Below, one piece after another: positions 1 through 5,649 of a stretch of DNA of 5,669 nucleotides. The stretch's first letter is position 1, and the number at the start of each line of letters is the position of its first letter. The notes beneath the pieces are model-generated. The model saw only the letters and a list, made by a program, of their open reading frames with translations, was not told the DNA's origin and did not search any database. The position numbers and the translations under genes are program-made. This DNA comes from an uncultured Collinsella sp. (GTDB taxonomy: Bacteria; Actinomycetota; Coriobacteriia; Coriobacteriales; Coriobacteriaceae). The DNA is taken from positions 1 to 5,669 of the forward strand of contig USHF01000101.1 in the NCBI GenBank assembly GCA_900554465.1, in the 5' to 3' direction.

Positions 1-50
1 TACGAGATCTGCGCATGTCTCGTGGGCTCGGAGATGTGTATAAGAGACAG
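1..50. other. Illumina Nextera i7-side adapter (artificial)
   Basis: This is library adapter, not genome. Bases 1-8 match the end of the P7 primer, 9-16 (CTGCGCAT) sit where the i7 index belongs, 17-31 match the read-2 linker, and 32-50 are the 19-bp Tn5 mosaic end AGATGTGTATAAGAGACAG. Genomic sequence begins at 51. Any ORF that starts here, such as one reading MGSEMCIRDR, is an artefact. Confidence 0.97.
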
Positions 51-339
51 GGTCCATAACGAGTTTGTGCTTGCGCGGCTCAAGCTGCATCACATAGCCC
101 GACTTGGCATCGGCGATAGCTTGAGCATCGAGTGCGCCCAAGGCGTCGAGCACGCTCGCGCGACGTGGCTCGTCGTATTCGAGCGCCATCTGGCCAATAC
201 GGCCATATACGCGCACCTTGTGCACGCCGTCGATATCGCCGCTGAGCTTAAGAAGTGCATCGAGATCGCTCTCTGGCACAGGACCCGCCAATTGAAGACG
301 GGTCCTGCCGGGGATCTCGCTAATAATCGAGAATCTCAT
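51..339 (-). CDS. Heavy-metal translocating P-type ATPase, N-terminal part only (3' end lost at contig edge)
   Basis: About 96 codons are visible before the adapter junction cuts the gene. The protein begins MRFSIISEIPGRTRLQL and continues with an amphipathic helix and a second strand (VHKVRVYGRIGQMALEYD near residues 40-57). This fits the ferredoxin-like HMA-type domain with an IPGRxRL signature that opens a class of bacterial P1B-type ATPases, membrane pumps that export transition metals using ATP. The usual CxxC metal motif is absent from the visible part. The membrane helices, CPx motif and DKTG phosphorylation site would lie beyond the contig, so pump identity rests on this domain and on the upstream DUF6110-like gene, a common partner. 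The ATG lies 18 nt after that gene's stop, with only a weak AGG upstream, so the two probably form one operon. A free-standing HMA-like protein is the alternative. The metal cannot be told. Confidence 0.72.
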
Positions 340-357
340 AGTTTGTGCCTGGGAGCG

Positions 358-603
358 TTACTCGGCTGCCTCGTCAGCAGCGGCCTCGCTCTGGGTGATG
401 TAAGCAGCCTCGGCAACCATGTCGTCGACATTAGCCTTGGCCTGCTCGACCATGTCCTGGTAGCCGTTCTTGATGCGCATGCCGCACGCGATACCCTGCA
501 CGCAGGCATTCTTTACCGGAGCGCTGGTAAGCAGCTTGATGCCGGCCGTGCCAAGCAGAAAACCGCCACCGACAAGCAGGGTATTGAACGTCGACTTCTT
601 CAT
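358..603 (-). CDS. Small membrane protein, DUF6110-like, partner of metal P-type ATPase
   Basis: This is an 81-residue protein starting MKKSTFNTLLVGGGFLLG. One hydrophobic helix spans about residues 8-25, then comes a conserved-looking stretch with TSAPVKNACVQGIACGMR (residues 26-43; Cys34 and Cys40), a helix rich in Ala, Glu and Asp (47-66), and an acidic Ala/Glu tail with no His or Cys. I recognise this as the DUF6110 style, found beside heavy-metal P-type ATPases in Firmicutes and Coriobacteriia. Its exact function is not established. The start at 603 is preferred because GGGAG lies 7 nt upstream (611-615). The frame stays open to an ATG at 663, but that would add 20 residues reading through leader hairpins and has no good ribosome site. 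It is followed 18 nt later by the ATPase gene, so it likely acts as a membrane-anchored accessory of that pump (inference). Confidence 0.8.
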   Translation of the reverse strand: MKKSTFNTLLVGGGFLLGTAGIKLLTSAPVKNACVQGIACGMRIKNGYQDMVEQAKANVDDMVAEAAYITQSEAAADEAAE

Positions 604-618
604 GTTGCTTCTCCCTTT

Positions 619-652
619 TGCCGCATTGGACGCGGCATGGTGCTTCAGCACC
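619..652 (-). promoter_or_regulatory. Two tandem hairpins in the 5' leader of the DUF6110-like gene
   Basis: Read leftward, the first hairpin is GGTGC-TGAA-GCACC (652-639), a 5-bp stem with a 4-nt loop. The second is TGCCGC / GCGGCA (637-619), a 6-bp stem with a 7-nt loop. The second ends 3 nt before the ribosome binding site at 611-615. They could slow ribosome loading or stabilise the message. There is no U-tract, so neither looks like a terminator. Function is inferred. Confidence 0.4.
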
Positions 653-694
653 CGAGTAAACAAGTTTGCTCGAGCACGCTTTTGAAATATCTCA

Positions 695-712
695 ATTTTA
701 TCTAACTATATA
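695..712 (-). promoter_or_regulatory. Candidate -10 elements for the DUF6110/P-type ATPase unit
   Basis: An AT-rich patch directly downstream (leftward) of the palindrome holds two -10-like hexamers: TATATA at 707-712 and TAAAAT (minus strand, 695-700). No convincing -35 lies at 17 nt from either. TTCAAA on the minus strand (about 732-737) is 19 nt from TATATA. If TATATA is used, the palindrome at 712-731 fills the -35/-10 spacer, which would suit repression. Confidence 0.35.
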
Positions 713-731
713 GGTCAGCCATGGCTAACCT
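712..731. promoter_or_regulatory. Operator-like palindrome upstream of the DUF6110/P-type ATPase unit
   Basis: AGGTCAGCCATGGCTAACCT is a 20-bp inverted repeat with one mismatched pair (716/727). Its minus-strand reading shares GTTAGCCATGGCTnAC with the palindrome at 4437-4454. The half-site AGGTTAG resembles the arm of DtxR/IdeR boxes (known consensus TTAGGTTAGSCTAACCTAA), but the spacing between arms is longer here. A metal-dependent repressor of that family is a reasonable guess, not a demonstrated one. Confidence 0.5.
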
Positions 732-765
732 TTTGAAAATTAACGATGCGGAGTAACCGATTGTC

Positions 766-790
766 AATGTGAGAAAGGGACTGTCCCTTT
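766..790. repeat. Palindromic repeat, degenerate copy (AAAGGGAC-T-GTCCCTTT core)
   Basis: The core AAAGGGAC (774-781), T, GTCCCTTT (783-790) is a perfect inverted repeat. With its left flank it matches the element at 5541-5573 over about 26 nt with one mismatch (G instead of C at 773). The right arm diverges after 791. It lies 9 nt past the stop codon of the 585-aa ABC gene, so its transcript could fold into a hairpin at the operon's 3' end. Only three Us follow the stem, so intrinsic termination would be weak. Confidence 0.7.
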
Positions 791-798
791 GCCCCTTC

Positions 799-2556
799 TT
801 ACAACTGCCAGGTAGCTGCTTCCTTTTGCAGCGCCACCATGCGGGCGAATTCTCCACCTGCCGCCTTGAGCTGCGCCGGAGTGCCCTGCTCGGCAACCAC
901 ACCATCCTTGAGTACAACGATTTTGTCGGCATTTTCCACCGTACGCATACGGTGGGCGATCACGATAACCGTCTTGCCTGCGAGCAGGCGGGAAAGCGCC
1001 TGCTGCACCACGGTCTCGTTCTCCACATCCAAGCTCGCCGTCGCCTCATCCAACAGCACGATAGGCGCGTCTTTGAGCAGCGCGCGGGCGATGGAAATGC
1101 GCTGGCGCTCTCCGCCGGACAGCCTGGAGCCGTTCTCGCCGATCATGGTGTCATAGCCCTGCGGCATGCGGCTCACAAACTCGTCGCAGTTGGCGGCACG
1201 CGCGGCAGCAAGCACTTCCTCATCGGTGGCATCGCGACGACCAAGACGGATGTTTCCCATCACCGTGTCGTCAAAGAGCAGAACGTCTTGGAACACAATG
1301 GCGTAGTCGCGCAGCAGCACCTCGGGATCGACGCTCGCAACATCCACGCCGCCCACGGTGACCGTGCCTTCGGTGGCGTCCCAAAAGCGCGCGGCCAGGC
1401 GGCTCACCGTGGACTTACCGGAGCCCGAAGGACCGACCAGTGCCGTGACCTCGCCTTCCTTGGCGGTAAAGCTCACATCGGTAAGAACTTTCTCGCCGGC
1501 GCGGCCGTCCTCGCCCGCACCATAGCCAAATGCCACGTGATCGAACACCACATCGTGGCCTACGGGCTCAAACTGCTCGCTGCCCCGCGCCACGGGCTCT
1601 TCCATGATGGAACGCATGCGCTTGGCCGACGACTCGGCGGCAAACAGCTCGGACATCAGCATCAGCGCCTGATCAAAGGGCGCATAGATGCGGCTCACCA
1701 TAAGCAGGAAGGCAAACATCATCAAAAAGTCGGCCTGGCCGGAGGCGACCATCGCAGCGCCCGTGACCAACGTGGTGGCAATCCCCAGGCGCAGGATGGC
1801 AAAGGCGGAGTTGACCAAAAGCCCATTGGCGAGCTCGCCCTTGGTGGTTTCGCGCTCCTCGGCATCGATCACGGCGTTGAGCCCCTCAAGATAATGAGCC
1901 TCCTGGTTGGTGGCACGGATCTCGCGCACGCAGTCGAGCGCCTCCTGGATCGCCTCGGTAACCTTGACCTTCTCGGCACGCACATGGTCGAACACCGGGG
2001 TCATGGGGCCGCGTGTCAGATACAGCACGGCAAAGGCCACGGGCACGCTCCAAAACGCCGCGATCGCCAGCTGCCAGCAAAAGAACAGCGACGCCACGAA
2101 CACAATGGCGCTTGCGATGATGGCACCCCAAAGCTCTCCCAGCACGTGGCTGTAGGCGTGCTCCATGGCCTGGACGTCGCCCATGATGGTCTCGGTTAAA
2201 TCGGCCAGATCACGACGGCCAAAAAACGACAGCGGCAGCTTGCGCAAGCGCTCGGCAATCTCCATACGCTGCTTGCCGCACTCCTCGTAAAAGATGCAGT
2301 AGGTGTAGTAATACTGCTGCCAGTTAGAGGCAAAGAGCAACACGAAAAAGACCAGGAGGCCGCCCACAATCGGCAGGGCATCCGGCAGGTCGGCACCGGT
2401 GGCGAGATGTTCGACAAAACCGGCCATGACCAGGAACAATAAGCCCATGCCGGCCATGGTAATGAGATTGGTGAGCGCGGTCCAGAAAATGCCGCGTTTT
2501 ACGCCGGCGACACCTTTATCGGATAGGAAATACTTCTTTTGGAATGAGGCGAACAT
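799..2556 (-). CDS. ABC transporter half-unit, fused permease and ATPase (585 aa), second gene of pair
   Basis: This is an exporter-fold (type IV) ABC half-transporter. The N-terminal membrane domain has about six helices (roughly residues 27-49, 62-80, 138-160, 162-181, 250-272, 277-297). The nucleotide-binding domain covers about 335-580. Visible motifs are A-loop Tyr345, Walker A GPSGSGKST (375-383), Q-loop Gln423, signature LSGGE (479-483), Walker B IVLLDE with catalytic Glu504, D-loop SLD (508-510) and H-loop His535, all intact. The length is normal for the family. The ATG directly abuts the stop of the upstream transporter gene (TAAATG), with GGGAGG 10 nt upstream (2567-2572), so translation is probably coupled and the two proteins likely form a heterodimer. 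The substrate is unknown. The divergent AraC gene recalls YbtA/YbtP-YbtQ and suggests siderophore or metal-complex import, but drug or peptide export cannot be excluded. Confidence 0.93.
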   Translation of the reverse strand: MFASFQKKYFLSDKGVAGVKRGIFWTALTNLITMAGMGLLFLVMAGFVEHLATGADLPDALPIVGGLLVFFVLLFASNWQQYYYTYCIFYEECGKQRMEIAERLRKLPLSFFGRRDLADLTETIMGDVQAMEHAYSHVLGELWGAIIASAIVFVASLFFCWQLAIAAFWSVPVAFAVLYLTRGPMTPVFDHVRAEKVKVTEAIQEALDCVREIRATNQEAHYLEGLNAVIDAEERETTKGELANGLLVNSAFAILRLGIATTLVTGAAMVASGQADFLMMFAFLLMVSRIYAPFDQALMLMSELFAAESSAKRMRSIMEEPVARGSEQFEPVGHDVVFDHVAFGYGAGEDGRAGEKVLTDVSFTAKEGEVTALVGPSGSGKSTVSRLAARFWDATEGTVTVGGVDVASVDPEVLLRDYAIVFQDVLLFDDTVMGNIRLGRRDATDEEVLAAARAANCDEFVSRMPQGYDTMIGENGSRLSGGERQRISIARALLKDAPIVLLDEATASLDVENETVVQQALSRLLAGKTVIVIAHRMRTVENADKIVVLKDGVVAEQGTPAQLKAAGGEFARMVALQKEAATWQL

Positions 2557-4383
2557 TTAGGCCTCGCCTCCCTTCGTGACGGCGGCATCCGCGGTCGCTG
2601 CAGTGATTTTCCAGCTCGCGGCCTGTTCGTATTCGGCCCACATCTTGGCATACAGACCCTCTTGGGACAGCAACTCGGCATGGGTGCCGGCCTCCTGCAC
2701 GCTACCTTGATTGAGCACCACGATCTTGTCGGCCCCCACCACGGTCGAAAGCCGGTGCGCGATCATAATGACCGTGCGACCCGCCGCCAGCTTGCTAAAG
2801 GCGCGCTGGATGAGCGCCTCGTTCTCGGGATCCGCAAACGCCGTGGCCTCATCGAGCACCACGATAGGCGCGTCTTTAAGGATCGCGCGGGCAAGTGCCA
2901 CGCGCTGGACCTCGCCGCCCGAAAGATATGCTCCGCCGGCACCGAGCATGGTATTGATGCCCTGTGGAAGCTTGGCCACAATGTCGTCGCACTGAGCTGC
3001 GGAGAGGGCCGCACGCACTTCGTCGTCAGTGGCCGTAGGCTTGGAGGCGCGCACGTTATCGGCAAGTGTTTGCCGGAACAGCTGGTTGGTCTGGAACACG
3101 AAGGCGACCTGGTCCATAAGCTTGTGCGGATCCATATCGCGAACGTCCACACCACCTACGAGCACACGGCCTGCGGAAACATCCCAAAAACGAGGAATCA
3201 GGCTTGCGCAGGTTGACTTGCCGCCGCCCGAAGGACCCACAAGCGCAAGGGCACTACCAGCGGGAACGCTGAAACTTACATGGCTAACGGCAGGTGCTTC
3301 GGCACCCTCGTACGTAAAGCTCACGTCCTCAAATCGCACGTCGCCGCCGGCAGGGTGCTTGGGCTGCGCGGGCACGGAGAGCTGCTTGGAATCCATGACG
3401 CTTCGAATGCGAGCCAGCGAATCGGCACTCATCTGAGAGGCCTCGCCCACAAACATGAGTTTGGTCATGGCCGTCGGTACCACGGCCGAAAATATCGCGT
3501 AAAACGTGAAGTTGGCCATAAAATGCGCGAAGTCCGTCTCGCCCGGCGCCAACAGCAACGCCACGGGCAACAGGAATGTCACAAGACCATTGAGCGCGGT
3601 AAGGTTGAGTACCTGCGGGCCTCGGCAAAACGTGCCCGCATAGCTTTGTGCCATGTCGGCGTATTCGGCGATCGCGTCGTGGAACGCCTTAAAGGAATAG
3701 ACCGTCTGCTGAAACACCTTGACCACGGGAATGCCGCGTACGTATTCGGTACCGGTCTTGTTCATCTTGACCAGCGCGCCCATGTAGGCCTTCATGAACT
3801 CGGCGCCCTTGCCGCTCATCATGGTGGCCATGGCGCCAAGCGAAACGGCGACCGAGATAAGGCATGCCGCGCCCAAGCGCCAATCGAGGGCGAAAAGCAG
3901 CACGAGCAGACCTGCGACCATGGCGGTGGCGCCGGCGATATCGGGTAGCATGTGCGCGAGCAGGGTCTCGGTGGAGGCGGCGCATCCGTCTACGATACGG
4001 CGCAGCTCACCGGTGGCGTGTGTGTCAAAGTAGCCAAGCGGCAGCTTAAGCAGGTGCTCGCTCGTAGTCTTGCGAATATTGGACGCGCAGCGAAACGCAG
4101 ACAGGTGCGTGCACATGAGCCCCACGAAATAGACCACGATGCTTGCCAGCGCAAACCCCACGGCCCACCAGCCATACGTCGCGATGCCGCAGGCTTCGCT
4201 CCAGTTAGGTGCCACGGCGATCAGATCGCGCGCGACAAGCCAAATGCACACGAACGGGCCAAAGCTCAGCAGCTGCGAGAGCGCCGAGAGAGCCATGCCC
4301 AAATACGTTAGGAATTTGCGGTCGCCGGCATATGCAAGCAGCTCGCCGATACCGCCGCCTTCCCTTTTTGACCCCTTTGCCAT
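2557..4383 (-). CDS. ABC transporter half-unit, fused permease and ATPase (608 aa), first gene of pair
   Basis: This is the partner exporter-fold half-transporter. Membrane helices lie at roughly residues 24-46, 66-88, 141-159, 161-181, 255-270 and 280-300. The ATPase domain covers about 338-582, with A-loop Tyr348, Walker A GPSGGGKST (373-381), Q-loop Gln421, signature LSGGE (478-482), Walker B VVLDE with catalytic Glu502, and H-loop His533. The D-loop reads FADPENE (506-512) instead of the usual SALD/SLD form, a variant I associate with siderophore-type transporters of the YbtP/YbtQ and IrtAB kind. The start at 4383 is chosen because AAAGGA sits 5 nt upstream (4389-4394) and the protein then begins MAKGSKREGG. 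An in-frame ATG at 4446 lies inside the operator palindrome and upstream of the likely -10, so it is probably not used. A short Ala/Thr-rich tail (584-608) follows the ATPase domain and carries the ribosome site of the next gene. Confidence 0.93.
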   Translation of the reverse strand: MAKGSKREGGGIGELLAYAGDRKFLTYLGMALSALSQLLSFGPFVCIWLVARDLIAVAPNWSEACGIATYGWWAVGFALASIVVYFVGLMCTHLSAFRCASNIRKTTSEHLLKLPLGYFDTHATGELRRIVDGCAASTETLLAHMLPDIAGATAMVAGLLVLLFALDWRLGAACLISVAVSLGAMATMMSGKGAEFMKAYMGALVKMNKTGTEYVRGIPVVKVFQQTVYSFKAFHDAIAEYADMAQSYAGTFCRGPQVLNLTALNGLVTFLLPVALLLAPGETDFAHFMANFTFYAIFSAVVPTAMTKLMFVGEASQMSADSLARIRSVMDSKQLSVPAQPKHPAGGDVRFEDVSFTYEGAEAPAVSHVSFSVPAGSALALVGPSGGGKSTCASLIPRFWDVSAGRVLVGGVDVRDMDPHKLMDQVAFVFQTNQLFRQTLADNVRASKPTATDDEVRAALSAAQCDDIVAKLPQGINTMLGAGGAYLSGGEVQRVALARAILKDAPIVVLDEATAFADPENEALIQRAFSKLAAGRTVIMIAHRLSTVVGADKIVVLNQGSVQEAGTHAELLSQEGLYAKMWAEYEQAASWKITAATADAAVTKGGEA

Positions 4384-4402
4384 GAGATTCCTTTCTAACG
4401 GC

Positions 4403-4431
4403 TTGAGAGTTAACCGTAATGAACTTATCAT
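4403..4431 (+). promoter_or_regulatory. Candidate promoter for the AraC-family gene
   Basis: TTGAGA (4403-4408) and TATCAT (4426-4431) each match five of six positions of the sigma-70 -35 and -10 consensus and are separated by exactly 17 nt. Transcription would start near 4438, inside the palindrome at 4437-4454, so a bound repressor would block it. Confidence 0.55.
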
Positions 4432-4455
4432 TGATGTGTTAGCCATGGCTCACAA
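4427..4455 (-). promoter_or_regulatory. Candidate promoter for the ABC transporter operon
   Basis: On the minus strand TTGTGA (4450-4455) and AATGAT (4427-4432) are 17 nt apart, each matching four of six consensus positions. The spacer is occupied by most of the palindrome at 4437-4454. The -10 overlaps the -10 of the rightward AraC promoter, so the two promoters may compete. The leader to the ATG at 4383 would be about 35-40 nt. Confidence 0.42.
4437..4454. promoter_or_regulatory. Operator-like palindrome between divergent ABC and AraC genes
   Basis: TGTTAGCCATGGCTCACA is an 18-bp inverted repeat with one mismatched pair (4440/4451). It shares GTTAGCCATGGCTnAC with the site at 712-731 (minus strand). 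It lies over the predicted start point of the rightward promoter and in the spacer of the leftward one, the position expected of a repressor site acting on both. It is much shorter than the direct-repeat sites typical of AraC proteins. Confidence 0.5.
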
Positions 4456-4485
4456 TCGAGCCAGGCGTGGACGTTTTCGCAAATG

Positions 4486-4492
4486 AAGGGGA
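4486..4492 (+). promoter_or_regulatory. Ribosome binding site that decides the AraC start
   Basis: AAGGGGA is the only Shine-Dalgarno-like sequence near the gene start. It lies inside the reading frame that opens at ATG 4483, which itself lacks a ribosome site, and upstream of TTG 4498 (6 nt from the last G) and ATG 4504 (12 nt). This favours a start at 4498 or 4504 over 4483. Confidence 0.5.
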
Positions 4493-4503
4493 CGCTTTTG
4501 AAA

Positions 4504-5502
4504 ATGCGGCGGGCAGCAACCGATATAACCGAGCTCTACGCACCGCAGTTTGAGCAGTTTGGTCTGCAGCTTTCCGGCAAGGGCGCCGTCTTTACCGGCG
4601 AGGTGGCAAACGATCGGGCACACGGACGCGCATGGATCATGCCTCTCTCCCCCGCCTGCATCGTTATGGAGCATTTCATTACCCCGATGCACGATATGTA
4701 CCTGGCCGAATACACACCCGAACCGTACGCCTGCGTGAGCGAGGTCAGCGCGCCCACACTTATATGCATGCCCGAGGCTGGCATAACGCCTGCGAACCTT
4801 AAACCCTTGCATGGACCGTGGCCGAACAGCGCGGTGTGCAGCTTTATCCAAGATAGCTGCGGCGAGGAACTAAGTCCGCTGTTTGCAGGGCAGCTTTATC
4901 ACTCGCGCTCGGTGCTCTTTTTGCCCGGGTATTTTGACGAGCTGGAGCATCGGTATCCCACTGAGTTCGCGGGAGTCTTTGAGGCGTTTGCCGAGTCGTG
5001 GCACGAGGAGGCGACGTCTGCCATCTGCCACACGCTGCGCCGGATTAACGAGGACCGCGCCCGCACCGTAGGCGGACACGTCTATATGCAAGGCATCGTG
5101 GAGACCATGGTCGCGGAGCTCGCCTGTTCGCGCGCGGCCCACAAGCAGGCGCGGCGGGCGGCAGACACACGCGCCAGCATAACCATTGCCGAAGAAGCAA
5201 CGGCAATGATTGAGCGCGCGCTCGACAAAGGCAGACGTGTGGGTATCAACGAGGTAGCCGAGAGGCTCTACACAAGCCGCTCCAAGCTATGCGCCACCTT
5301 TAAGGCCCAAACCGGCGAGTCCCTGGGTGCCTACATTCGCAGACGCCGTATGGAGCGAGCACAGGACCTTTTGGCCGATAGCTCGCTCACGATAGCGCAG
5401 GTCGCAGAGCGTCTAGGCTACCCTCAGCAGGCCGCCTTCGCCCAAGCCTTCAAGCAACACACCGGCACCACCCCCACCGCTTGGCGCTCCCAGCATCAAT
5501 AA
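4504..5502 (+). CDS. AraC-family transcriptional regulator, divergent to ABC transporter operon
   Basis: The protein is 332 residues from the ATG at 4504, or 339 from the ATG at 4483, which has no ribosome site. An N-terminal sensor region of about 215 residues has no motif I can assign and holds several cysteines, including the pair in VCSFIQDSCGEE near 101-112. The C-terminal AraC/XylS DNA-binding domain (about 220-330) has both helix-turn-helix units: INEVAERLYTSRSKLCATFK (238-257) and, around 286-308, IAQVAERLGY with the family's closing FKQHTGTTPTAWR pattern. It is likely a cytoplasmic, ligand-responsive activator of the adjacent transporter operon, as YbtA is for ybtPQ. A candidate promoter and a palindrome precede it, so it may itself be repressed by a metal sensor. 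The family call is firm, while target and ligand are inferred from position. Confidence 0.92.
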   Translation: MRRAATDITELYAPQFEQFGLQLSGKGAVFTGEVANDRAHGRAWIMPLSPACIVMEHFITPMHDMYLAEYTPEPYACVSEVSAPTLICMPEAGITPANLKPLHGPWPNSAVCSFIQDSCGEELSPLFAGQLYHSRSVLFLPGYFDELEHRYPTEFAGVFEAFAESWHEEATSAICHTLRRINEDRARTVGGHVYMQGIVETMVAELACSRAAHKQARRAADTRASITIAEEATAMIERALDKGRRVGINEVAERLYTSRSKLCATFKAQTGESLGAYIRRRRMERAQDLLADSSLTIAQVAERLGYPQQAAFAQAFKQHTGTTPTAWRSQHQ

Positions 5503-5509
5503 AAAGACG

Positions 5510-5525
5510 GCAAAGGGACAGCCCC
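5510..5525 (+). repeat. Partial copy of the AAAGGGAC palindrome
   Basis: GCAAAGGGACAGCCCC carries the left arm and centre of the repeat seen at 766-790 (read on the minus strand) and 5541-5573, but its right half decays after CCCC. It sits 7 nt past the AraC stop, about 15 nt before the intact copy. It may be a relic copy or part of a composite 3' structure. Confidence 0.4.
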
Positions 5526-5540
5526 ATGAGTTCCACACGC

Positions 5541-5573
5541 AATGTGACAAAGGGACTGTCCCTTTGTCACATT
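5541..5573. repeat. Perfect palindromic repeat, 16-bp arms, downstream of AraC gene
   Basis: The left arm AATGTGACAAAGGGAC (5541-5556), a single central T, and the exact reverse complement GTCCCTTTGTCACATT (5558-5573) form a perfect inverted repeat. The transcript could make a stem of about 15 bp with a 3-nt loop. A second copy of the left arm and core occurs at 766-790. Lying 38 nt past the AraC stop, it may serve as a bidirectional 3'-end structure, or be a REP-like dispersed element. No U-run follows on either strand. Confidence 0.85.
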
Positions 5574-5579
5574 TACAAA

Positions 5580-5606
5580 AATGGGCGCACCAACGGCGCG
5601 CCCATT
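5580..5606 (-). terminator. Candidate rho-independent terminator for a leftward gene off the right edge
   Basis: The arms AATGGGCGC (5580-5588) and GCGCCCATT (5598-5606) form a 9-bp GC-rich stem with a 9-nt loop. On the minus strand the stem runs into a T-rich stretch (TTTTGTAAAT). On the plus strand the following bases are not a U-tract. It therefore best fits termination of leftward transcription entering from beyond the contig, convergent with the AraC gene. Confidence 0.5.
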
Positions 5607-5619
5607 CACTCTATTCAAT

Positions 5620-5649
5620 TCAGCCTGCCTGACCCGAACGGCCGAGTCG
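5620..5649 (-). CDS. Possible last codons of a leftward gene cut by the contig edge
   Basis: One minus-strand frame reads RLGRSGQAG then TGA at 5620-5622, about 13 nt before the terminator-like hairpin. That spacing is what a gene 3' end would show, but nine codons are too few to identify a protein and the other two frames are not excluded. Confidence 0.2.
   Translation of the reverse strand, partial: RLGRSGQAG

Noticed and set aside
22..705. Rightward 227-codon open frame starting in the adapter
   Set aside because: Its first codons are Nextera adapter, and the rest is antisense to the P-type ATPase and DUF6110-like genes, with no family resemblance.
769..2199. Long rightward open frame of 476 codons
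   Set aside because: It is antisense to the 585-aa ABC gene, rich in His/Arg/Gly as expected for the complement of GC-rich coding DNA, and begins inside the palindromic repeat.
3279..3288. CATGGCTAAC, a half-copy of the operator motif
   Set aside because: It is inside the coding sequence of the 608-aa ABC protein, has no second arm, and a 10-base match is plausible by chance.
3280..3948. Rightward open frame of 222 codons
   Set aside because: It is antisense to the well-supported 608-aa ABC gene and has the same His/Arg-rich shadow composition.
4384..4446. N-terminal extension of the 608-aa ABC protein to an ATG at 4446
   Set aside because: That ATG is part of the palindrome and lies upstream of the likely -10, so it should not be transcribed. 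The 4383 start has a proper ribosome site.
4450..4851. Leftward 133-codon frame overlapping the AraC gene start
   Set aside because: It is antisense to a clear AraC-family gene, crosses the promoter region, and shows no recognisable protein features.
51..5649. CRISPR array, tRNA, rRNA or insertion sequence
   Set aside because: I saw no regularly spaced direct repeats, no cloverleaf or rRNA-like sequence, and no transposase. The mosaic ends at the edges are library adapter.
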